Of a DNA stretch of 11,757 nt, positions 6,884-11,757 are shown piece after piece (positions within the stretch are counted from its first letter, which is position 1; each line of letters opens with the position of its first letter). Origin of the DNA: Anaerolineae bacterium (GTDB taxonomy: Bacteria; Chloroflexota; Anaerolineae; B4-G1); contig JADHWW010000067.1 in the NCBI GenBank assembly GCA_016783285.1, forward strand, positions 1 through 11,757, in the 5' to 3' direction. A program made the position numbers and the translations under genes. The notes beneath the pieces are model-generated. The model searched no databases. It had not been told where the DNA came from and worked only from the letters and a program-made list of their open reading frames with translations.

Positions 6884-6914
6884 ACCGGGGCGGCACAAAG
6901 CCGCCCCGGTTTTT
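6884..6914 (+). terminator. Rho-independent terminator, probably bidirectional
   Basis: CCGGGGCGGC (6885-6894) and GCCGCCCCGG (6900-6909) form a 10-bp GC-only stem with loop ACAAA, followed by TTTTT (6910-6914). It ends the plus-strand polysaccharide operon. On the minus strand the same stem is followed by TGCTTTT, so it could also stop the converging 444-residue gene. Confidence 0.88.
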
Positions 6915-6946
6915 CGTAACGATCCTCCATGATGCAAGGATAGGCT

Positions 6947-8281
6947 CTATGCCTCCTCCAGCGAATCCAGGAACTCGCGCACCTCTGGGATGCCCAGCAG
7001 TTTAGCCTTGAAGAACTCGTTGACCAACTCCTCTGTCTTGGCCCGTGATTGCGCAATCAGCGCATCCCAGTCATCAGCGCTCAGGTCCACCCGGCCGGTG
7101 ATGTCGTCCCGCAGCCGGATCAGCGCCATCACAATCTCTGTCTCCAACGGCCCCTCGCAGACCTCGATCACGTTGCGGATCAGCGCGTCGGTCTGCTGCA
7201 CCAACGTCTCGCGGTCAATCGTCGAATCGGGCTGGGCCGCGTCGTCCATCGTGTCCAGCAGCGACCAGACCTGGTAGAGGAGTGCGGCGGGCTCGTCGAA
7301 CAGTTCGCGAATCAGCGCGGCGGCTTGGTGGCAGCCGGTCAGCCGGAAGATGTTGTACATGCGCTTGGCCGCCTTGCCATAGTTGATGTGCTCGTGGGTG
7401 TACTTGTAGACCTCGCCGGTGAGTTGCTGCACGTACTCGTCCAGCGCCTGGGGCGAGATATGCTGGGTCAGTTTGGAGAACAGCGGCACCGACTCCGCCT
7501 CCAGGTAGACCTCTTGAAAGTAGGGGTCAATGAAGCCGTCCAGAGGCGTGATCGAGCCGTCAGGAGCCTCCCAGGTCACATCGAGCATGTTGCTGGCGTT
7601 GACGACGCGCCCTCTCTCCGCCTCGGCGATGACCCAGTCCATCTTGCACCAGCCGGGGTCCAGGCAACCGTACTCCCACTCCACCTCCCACGGCTCGCCC
7701 GAGGCACGCAATACCTGCATCTTGCCCGCTTGCACCTCGTCGGGGAGCCAGGAGACAGGGGAGCCGGTCTTGATGGGCTCACCATCCTTGACCACGTCAG
7801 TCTGCCAGGTACCGAACTTTATCTCGATCAACTGATAGTTGGGGCCCTCGAACTTTTTCAGCGCCTTGTCGCGCATCAGGTCGGCCAGGATGTGGGTCGC
7901 TTCCTCCCGCGTCTCCGCCTTGATGTTGACGCGCTCAAAGTAGTCGCAGTCGCCGGGGTAGAGTTGGATCACGCCCTGGGCCGCGCTGCCGGCCAGGCTG
8001 ACGGCAGTCTCGACGTTGGGCAGATCGGGCAACTGGACCACGTCGGCGATGCGGCGGTAACGATCGAGCGTGGCTTTGTCAAAGTCGAGCAGCGTGATCT
8101 CGTGACCATAGATGCCAGCCTCCGCGTCCATTTCCCACTCCATCGTGCCGGACGCGGCCATCGCCGTCAGCCAATGGGCCACATCGGTCTCGTCCACCTC
8201 GACGCCCAGCGCTTTGGCAGTCTCGATGATCTGTTCCACTTCTTGTTGGGCATCTACCTGTGTCCTTTCCTCGTCTGTCAT
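6947..8281 (-). CDS. Unknown 444-residue protein with nucleotidyltransferase-like signature
   Basis: An acidic, soluble protein with no signal peptide or membrane helix. I do not recognise an established family. After an N-terminal helical part, residues 93-119 read AVSLAGSAAQGVIQLYP followed by GDCDYFERVN: this is a GS pair (98-99), eleven residues, then Asp111-x-Asp113, the arrangement used for metal and nucleotide binding in the polymerase-beta nucleotidyltransferase fold. A hydrophobic-Asp-hydrophobic strand, CKMDWVIAE with Asp215, could give the third carboxylate. The C-terminal ~180 residues are predicted helical (YGKAAKRMYNIFRLTG, LLYQVWSLLDTMDD). GGAGGTG lies 4 bases before the ATG. 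It follows the phosphoesterase gene in the same direction after 77 bases, so cotranscription is possible. No repeat tracts invade it. The enzyme assignment is an inference from motif spacing. Confidence 0.72.
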   Translation of the reverse strand: MTDEERTQVDAQQEVEQIIETAKALGVEVDETDVAHWLTAMAASGTMEWEMDAEAGIYGHEITLLDFDKATLDRYRRIADVVQLPDLPNVETAVSLAGSAAQGVIQLYPGDCDYFERVNIKAETREEATHILADLMRDKALKKFEGPNYQLIEIKFGTWQTDVVKDGEPIKTGSPVSWLPDEVQAGKMQVLRASGEPWEVEWEYGCLDPGWCKMDWVIAEAERGRVVNASNMLDVTWEAPDGSITPLDGFIDPYFQEVYLEAESVPLFSKLTQHISPQALDEYVQQLTGEVYKYTHEHINYGKAAKRMYNIFRLTGCHQAAALIRELFDEPAALLYQVWSLLDTMDDAAQPDSTIDRETLVQQTDALIRNVIEVCEGPLETEIVMALIRLRDDITGRVDLSADDWDALIAQSRAKTEELVNEFFKAKLLGIPEVREFLDSLEEA

Positions 8282-8298
8282 TTTTCACCTCCGTATGT

Positions 8299-8351
8299 GT
8301 AGGACAGGCTTTCTAGCCTGTTCAGACGGCAGACTGGAAAGTCTGCCCCAC
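8299..8351 (-). repeat. Double-hairpin palindromic element between two minus-strand genes
   Basis: Two stems follow each other: ACAGGCT/AGCCTGT (8304-8310 with 8315-8321, loop TTCT) and GGCAGACT/AGTCTGCC (8328-8335 with 8340-8347, loop GGAA). The element runs from GTAGG to CCCCAC, like the single palindrome at 4955-4981. It fills most of the gap between the phosphoesterase and the 444-residue gene and has no T-run typical of a terminator. Confidence 0.75.
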
Positions 8352-8358
8352 TTGTGTG

Positions 8359-8940
8359 TCACTGAGCCAGCAGGGGGACGATTTCCACTTCTGGCCTCCC
8401 CTCTCCCAATCGCATCCGCGCCACCGTCGGCTGTTCCTTCAGCGTGGGGCAGACTGCGCCGGGGTTGACCAGCAACGTGCGCCCCACCCGTTCGACGTGC
8501 ACCCGGTGCGAGTGACCAAAGACGATGACGTCCGCCTCGGGATAGAGTCGGAGCAGGCGGCGGGTAATGCAACGGTTGAAAACGTCAGTATCCACCAATC
8601 CCAGATACCGAATGATCAAATCCCGGACCTTGAGCCAAAAGCCAAACAAGCCGGGCCGGTGGCCGTGGGTGAGCACGATACGCCGCCCGCCCAGCCCTAG
8701 TTCAACCACCGCCGGCAGGGTCGCGCCGCCGTCGGAGAACTCGTGGAGGTGGACATTGCCCCGCACGGCGTGCACCGGCGCGAGAGAGCGCAGCGGTTCC
8801 AGTGCCGCCGGGTCGTCCACGTCGCCAGCGTGCAGGATCACGTCCACTCCGGCCAGCGCGTCGAGCACTGCATCGGGCAGATGCTTCATACGGTGAGGGA
8901 TGTGGGTATCGGATAAAAGGCCGATGTTGATGGTAGGCAT
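8359..8940 (-). CDS. YfcE/MJ0936-family metallophosphoesterase
   Basis: A 193-residue cytoplasmic calcineurin-like phosphoesterase with a two-metal site. Visible ligands are Asp11 and His13 (LLSDTHIP), Asp40 (HAGDVDD), Asn62 (RGNVH), His92 (THGH) and His143/His145 (FGHSHR), the full set for this fold. Members hydrolyse phosphodiesters in vitro; the natural substrate is often unknown. It is about 25 residues longer than typical because of an extra amphipathic segment at 97-130 (LFGFWLKVRDLIIRYLG). I chose ATG 8940, not the upstream GTG at 8958, because a good promoter predicts transcription starting between them, close to the ATG. There is no ribosome binding site, so the mRNA may be nearly leaderless. 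It lies upstream of, and may be cotranscribed with, the 444-residue gene. Confidence 0.87.
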   Translation of the reverse strand: MPTINIGLLSDTHIPHRMKHLPDAVLDALAGVDVILHAGDVDDPAALEPLRSLAPVHAVRGNVHLHEFSDGGATLPAVVELGLGGRRIVLTHGHRPGLFGFWLKVRDLIIRYLGLVDTDVFNRCITRRLLRLYPEADVIVFGHSHRVHVERVGRTLLVNPGAVCPTLKEQPTVARMRLGEGRPEVEIVPLLAQ

Positions 8941-8948
8941 CTGGTCGT

Positions 8949-8977
8949 AGTTTAGCACAGTTACCAGGTCTGGGCAA
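8949..8977 (-). promoter_or_regulatory. Promoter of the phosphoesterase gene
   Basis: On the minus strand TTGCCC (8977-8972) is followed after 17 bases by TAAACT (8954-8949), with an extended -10 TG at the correct place. Transcription would begin about 2-3 bases before ATG 8940, implying a nearly leaderless message. Confidence 0.5.
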
Positions 8978-8991
8978 CCTTCTTACTCTGT

Positions 8992-9020
8992 TTGACTAAC
9001 CAACCTGCCCATGCTACAAT
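8992..9020 (+). promoter_or_regulatory. Promoter of the split small ORF
   Basis: TTGACT (8992-8997, 5 of 6) and TACAAT (9015-9020, 5 of 6) are separated by exactly 17 bases, and TG sits at the extended -10 position. It is back-to-back with the minus-strand promoter, the two -35 boxes being 14 bases apart. Confidence 0.65.
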
Positions 9021-9054
9021 CTCCAGCGAAATCCGAGGGCCGGAGGAGTAACCC

Positions 9055-9234
9055 ATGGAAGAGCGTGATTTGAAAACCGTGCTGAACAATTATCGCTACG
9101 GCGTGCAAAAAGTCATCCCGGCTTATCTCACGGGTAAAATGACCGATGAGGAAGCCTGTGTTGACGAGTTGGCGTTAGTACTGCACAGCCGCGATGAACT
9201 GGAATGGGGCTTTGCCGTTTCGCCCCGCCTGTGA
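9055..9234 (+). CDS. Small protein of unknown function, 5' half of a TGA-interrupted ORF
   Basis: A 59-residue acidic helical protein beginning MEERDLKTVLNNYRYGVQK and ending AVSPRL. GGAGGAG (9042-9048) is 6 bases before the ATG, and a strong promoter lies just upstream, so it should be expressed. The family is not recognised. The TGA at 9232-9234 is followed in the same frame by another 81 open codons to 9477, which suggests that the original protein had about 140 residues and that this is its N-terminal half. The interruption could be a C-to-T change of CGA (Arg), or a GGA or TGG codon altered, but the ancestral codon cannot be told from this sequence alone. Confidence 0.6.
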   Translation: MEERDLKTVLNNYRYGVQKVIPAYLTGKMTDEEACVDELALVLHSRDELEWGFAVSPRL

Positions 9235-9252
9235 CAAAAGTATGGGACACAG

Positions 9253-9477
9253 GTGGACGAATTGGACCGCTTGCTATTGGTAATGAAAAAGACAATTTTG
9301 GAACGTATGCCCAACTATGTCGCTTTCCGCCACCAGTTTCCGCGCCCCCGTAGCCACTGGTGGTACTACTTTGATGAAATCGTCCCTCTGCCAGCCCGTC
9401 CGTCCACCAGATTTGAATGTCTCACCAGGCCAAAGGGCTACTGGATGCCCGTGATGCCGTTGCAGGCGACAGCATAA
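9253..9477 (+). pseudogene. 3' half of the TGA-interrupted ORF
   Basis: This segment is in the same frame as the 59-residue ORF and begins six codons after its stop. From GTG 9253 it would give a 74-residue protein with DELDRLLLVMKKTILERMPN, then an aromatic stretch SHWWYYFDEIVPLP and RPKGYWMPVMP. The intact-looking composition over 81 codons argues that it was recently part of one gene. There is no strong ribosome binding site for the GTG (GGGA about 7 bases upstream is weak), so independent translation is doubtful. Function unknown. Confidence 0.5.
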
Positions 9478-9480
9478 CAA

Positions 9481-9511
9481 TTTGTTCATTGTTCATTGTC
9501 TCATTGTCCAT
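9481..9511. repeat. Degenerate heptamer repeat (ATTGTTC-like) at the convergent gene ends
   Basis: TTTGTTC, ATTGTTC, ATTGTCTC and ATTGTCC follow each other, 7 bases each except one of 8. The tract lies between the split ORF and the transporter gene, and supplies the transporter's TGA stop (minus strand, 9503-9501). Confidence 0.75.
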
Positions 9512-10808
9512 TTTCCCCCCCCCGGGGTTCGCACAATCGCATGCTGAATACAAACGCCAGCCCCTCGCAGGCCAGCGCCAGCGCGAACAGCCCCTCGAAC
9601 CCAAACCGGTCCACCACCAATCCTCCCACGCCCGTCGCCAGGAGCGTGAGGCCCAGCACTGTGTTGGCAAAGCCCAGGTAGACCGGGCGCTCGACCGGTG
9701 GGGCGATCTCTAGCAGCAGATTGCTGCCACTGATTATGCCCGCCGGCCGGAGCGCACCCTCGAGCGCGAAAACCGGTAGTATGAGATACGGCAGCCACAG
9801 TCCGTCCAGCCCGGTGCCGGGAACGAGCACACTCAGCCCCAACACGAGTACCATCACACCCGCCTTGCCCGCCGCGATCAGGCGTAGTACCAGCCGGTTG
9901 CCGTGACGGTCGCTCAACCGGCCCCACAGCAGGTTGGTCGTCAGCGCCGTCGCCTGCGTTGTGATCAGGTAGACGCCGATCATCTCCACGCCCGCGCCCA
10001 ACACCTCTTTGGCGAAAATAACGTAAAAGGGAAGCGCAATCTCCCCGAACATCAGCGCCGCACGGGCGACGAGATAACGGCGGAACGAGACATCCCGGTT
10101 GACCAGGCTCCAGCCCCGCCGCACTTGCTCCCCCAGCCGGACGCGCTCCTCCACCATCTCCCCCTCCGGCTCTGGGATCAGCGCAAACGCGGTCAGCGCC
10201 AGAGCGATCACACCGGTGGCCACGGTCAACAGGAGAGCATACCCGCACGGAAACGGGAGATCCAACCCCCCGTTCAACGCCTGGTTCACCACCCACCCCG
10301 CTGCGATGGCCAGCAACCCGCCGAGGAGTTGTCGCCAGGCAAATAAACTCCCCCGCCGCGTCGCCGGGATCGTCTTGGCGATCACGTCAAAGAAAGGGAT
10401 GCCTGCCAGTCCGGCGGCCAGTTGCGCCAGCGGGTAGAGGGTGAAGAAAGCAACCAGCAACGCGCCCCGGTCGCTTACGAACCAGGTCAGAGCGGTCAGC
10501 GTGGCCCAGCAGACGAGGCGCACCGCACCTGTCACGATGTAAAAAGGCAACTTGTGCGGGCGGCGTTGCAGATAGCCAGAGACGAACATCTGGGGCAGGA
10601 ACCAGCCCGCGCTGGCCAAAGGCGACACCAGTCCGACCAGGAATCCCGACGTGGTGAGTTCACTGACGAACCAGGTGAGTACCAGCGCCGGGTCAACCAG
10701 GGCCAGGCTGAACCGAAAGAGAGCGCCGTTCAGCACAGTCAGAATGAAACTGCGGCGCACGTGCTCGTGGCTTATTGGGGATGTTTTTGTCGAACCTGTA
10801 TGGGCCAT
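9501..10808 (-). CDS. Major facilitator superfamily (MFS) transporter
   Basis: A 435-residue inner-membrane transporter with about twelve hydrophobic helices in two halves, separated by a charged cytoplasmic loop around residues 212-246 (IPEPEGEMVEERVRLGEQVR). The MFS loop motif occurs in the second half as GRLSDRHGNR at 296-305, the expected place between helices 8 and 9. In the first half the equivalent loop is degenerate (SGYLQRRPHK at 77-86). Substrate is not predictable; drug or metabolite efflux is a generic possibility. ATG 10808 has no clear ribosome binding site, but a plausible promoter lies 20 bases upstream, giving a short leader. The C-terminus runs into a G9 homopolymer on the coding strand (9523-9515) and a heptamer repeat, so the last residues (RGGENGQ) look repeat-derived. 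Confidence 0.85.
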   Translation of the reverse strand: MAHTGSTKTSPISHEHVRRSFILTVLNGALFRFSLALVDPALVLTWFVSELTTSGFLVGLVSPLASAGWFLPQMFVSGYLQRRPHKLPFYIVTGAVRLVCWATLTALTWFVSDRGALLVAFFTLYPLAQLAAGLAGIPFFDVIAKTIPATRRGSLFAWRQLLGGLLAIAAGWVVNQALNGGLDLPFPCGYALLLTVATGVIALALTAFALIPEPEGEMVEERVRLGEQVRRGWSLVNRDVSFRRYLVARAALMFGEIALPFYVIFAKEVLGAGVEMIGVYLITTQATALTTNLLWGRLSDRHGNRLVLRLIAAGKAGVMVLVLGLSVLVPGTGLDGLWLPYLILPVFALEGALRPAGIISGSNLLLEIAPPVERPVYLGFANTVLGLTLLATGVGGLVVDRFGFEGLFALALACEGLAFVFSMRLCEPRGGENGQ

Positions 10809-10827
10809 TGATGAACAGTGTGGTCGT

Positions 10828-10856
10828 ATTGTACCCCGTCAACCCATAATCCGCAA
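10828..10856 (-). promoter_or_regulatory. Probable promoter of the MFS transporter
   Basis: On the minus strand TACAAT (10833-10828, 5 of 6) lies 17 bases after TTGCGG (10856-10851, 3 of 6). The predicted leader to ATG 10808 is about 13 bases. The -35 box falls in a heptamer repeat. Confidence 0.4.
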
Positions 10857-10882
10857 TCCGCCATTCCCCACTCGCAACCCGC
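10848..10882. repeat. Degenerate heptamer repeat between divergent promoters
   Basis: Five consecutive 7-mers, AATCCGC, AATCCGC, CATTCCC, CACTCGC and AACCCGC, related to the GCCATTC family at 5054 and 6141. They occupy the space between the divergent -10 boxes of the MFS gene and the small gene at 10949. Confidence 0.65.
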
Positions 10883-10884
10883 AG

Positions 10885-10913
10885 TTGACAGAAACCGCTA
10901 CTTCATGTATAGT
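10885..10913 (+). promoter_or_regulatory. Strong sigma-70-type promoter for the antitoxin-like/HNH pair
   Basis: A perfect TTGACA (10885-10890) and TATAGT (10908-10913, 5 of 6) are separated by 17 bases. The predicted start near 10920 leaves a leader of about 29 bases that contains GGGAGG (10939-10944). Confidence 0.75.
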
Positions 10914-10948
10914 AGTGCTGTGGGTGATTTCAACAGAAGGGAGGAACG

Positions 10949-11326
10949 ATGACAGTCGAGTTGACGCTTCAGGTACCAAACCGGGTGGCCCGGCGGCTAG
11001 AGCCGATTCGCGACCGCCTGCCTGCGCTGTTGTCACAGATTGCGGAGGCCCGGCCGCCTTTTTCCTTTCCGCCGGTTATGACTCGCCCGGTGAACATTCC
11101 ACTTGCTTACGCAGAGGTGATCGAGTTTCTGGTCAGTGGTCCACCGCCTCGAGAGATTACAGCCTTCAAAGTCTCTGAAAAAGCCCAAGCGCGCTTGCGC
11201 AAGTTGCTGGACAAGAATCGTGAGAGCCTGTTGACCAGCGCCGAACAGGCCGAACTGGATTTGTACGAGCAAATCGAGCACGTGATGATTTTGCTCAAGG
11301 CGCGGGCGCACGCCTCGACTGCGTAA
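10949..11326 (+). CDS. Small antitoxin-like protein of unknown function
   Basis: A 125-residue protein with a short N-terminal strand-helix (MTVELTLQVPNRVARRLEPI) that resembles the start of some DNA-binding antitoxins. A proline-rich middle follows (PPFSFPPVM to GPPPREI), then a helical C-terminus with RLRKLLDKNRESLLTSAEQA and DLYEQIEHVMILLKARA. The LLxKNxExxLTxxE plus LLKA combination recurs, to my knowledge, in small cyanobacterial and chloroflexal proteins next to HNH nucleases. GGGAGG lies 4 bases before the ATG, and a near-consensus promoter is present. The HNH gene follows after 18 bases, so the two are a likely operon. A toxin-antitoxin or nuclease-regulator role is an inference from that pairing. 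Confidence 0.72.
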   Translation: MTVELTLQVPNRVARRLEPIRDRLPALLSQIAEARPPFSFPPVMTRPVNIPLAYAEVIEFLVSGPPPREITAFKVSEKAQARLRKLLDKNRESLLTSAEQAELDLYEQIEHVMILLKARAHASTA

Positions 11327-11344
11327 CTCGTTTCCCTGTACAAA

Positions 11345-11757
11345 ATGAGCCCTGGCACAATCCCCGCTGCTCTGCGTAGGTTTGTCACCGAGCGCGCCGG
11401 TGGTCGCTGTGAATACTGCCTCGTCCATCAGGATGTCTCACCTTTCACCCACGAAGTGGATCACCTCGTCGCTCGCAAACACGGTGGCCCGACGGTATCC
11501 GAAAACCTGGCGCTGGCCTGTTTGCTCTGTAACCGCCGCAAAGGGTCCGACTTGACGTCCATCGATCTGGTCAGCGGTGAGATTGTGACTCTGTTCAATC
11601 CCCGTGTTCAGTCCTGGAGCGACCATTTCTCTTTGGAAGGCGCTCGTATAGTCGGCCTGACACCGGCCGGGCGGGCCACCGTGTTTCTGCTGGCGTTGAA
11701 CGCGCCTGTCCGACTCGTCGAGCGTCAGACGTTAATTGAGCGAGGTCTCTACCCGTA
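11345..11757 (+). CDS. HNH endonuclease (last codon cut by window edge)
   Basis: The visible 137 codons encode a compact HNH nuclease. A zinc knuckle is formed by Cys22 and Cys25 (GRCEYC) with Cys59 and Cys62 (LACLLCN). The catalytic His is in [12 protein letters not shown] (Asp39, His40), and the conserved Asn residues are Asn54 (SENLALAC) and Asn63 (CNRRKG). The C-terminal part, including [12 protein letters not shown] and a final [12 protein letters not shown], is typical of a family of about 137-residue HNH proteins. The sequence therefore almost certainly ends here, the last two bases TA being the start of a TAA or TAG stop. There is no clear ribosome binding site; translation is probably coupled to the preceding gene, whose stop is 18 bases upstream. 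It cuts or nicks DNA or RNA; the target is unknown. Confidence 0.85.
   Translation, partial: MSPGTIPAALRRFVTERAGGRCEYCLVHQDVSPFTHEVDHLVARKHGGPTVSENLALACLLCNRRKGSDLTSIDLVSGEIVTLFNPRVQSWSDHFSLEGARIVGLTPAGRATVFLLALNAPVRLVERQTLIERGLYP

Noticed and set aside
7049..8302. 417-codon plus-strand ORF opposite the 444-residue gene
   Set aside because: Antisense shadow produced by GC-rich codon use; its composition (many Val, Gly, Leu, Asp, His) and lack of motifs, together with the excellent ribosome binding site of the minus-strand gene, favour the latter.
6947..8940. A CBASS-type anti-phage system
   Set aside because: There is no effector, no Cap2/Cap3-like gene, and the NTase call is itself unproven; the phosphoesterase is a common housekeeping-type family.
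9232..9234. TGA as a selenocysteine codon
   Set aside because: No convincing SECIS-like hairpin directly after the TGA, and the protein is not a known redox family. Nonsense mutation is simpler.

Overview
The window looks like a piece of a GC-rich bacterial chromosome, most likely from the Chloroflexota (Anaerolineae or a related class). This is inferred from protein style and from the abundance of short tandem and palindromic repeats; there is no rRNA or marker gene to confirm it. No tRNA, rRNA, CRISPR array or phage module was recognised.

Layout. (1) Positions 1-620, minus strand: the N-terminal helix-turn-helix part of an insertion-sequence transposase, running off the left edge. Its frame appears to shift at a CCC-TGA site. 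(2) Positions 705-1734, plus: a gene of unknown function, possibly with an alpha/alpha-toroid fold, that seems to carry a one-base frameshift just after its start. (3) Positions 1823-6914, plus: a promoter, five tightly packed genes and a strong terminator. The genes encode a UDP-glucuronate decarboxylase-like SDR enzyme, an O-antigen ligase/polymerase-like membrane protein, a GtrA-family membrane protein, a family 4 glycosyltransferase and a small unknown membrane protein. This reads as an operon for a surface polysaccharide or glycolipid: sugar nucleotide supply, sugar transfer, membrane translocation and polymerisation or ligation. (4) Positions 6947-8940, minus: a YfcE-type metallophosphoesterase followed by a 444-residue unknown protein with a nucleotidyltransferase-like signature. 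(5) Positions 9055-9477, plus: a small ORF cut in two by an in-frame TGA, transcribed divergently from the phosphoesterase. (6) Positions 9501-10808, minus: an MFS transporter. (7) Positions 10949-11757, plus: a small antitoxin-like protein and an HNH endonuclease that reaches the right edge.

The most unusual property of the window is how repeats are woven into its genes. At least ten short repeat tracts from several families are present: 7-nt, 8-nt and 12-nt tandem repeats, and small palindromes with shared GTAGG / CCCCAC-like ends. Most lie inside coding sequence without breaking the frame. The glycosyltransferase alone contains three different ones and takes its stop codon from a fourth; the next gene begins its protein inside a fifth and carries a sixth in a loop. 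The second notable item is the 444-residue protein: it has GS-x11-DxD and a possible third acidic residue about 100 positions later, and it sits next to a phosphodiesterase-type enzyme.
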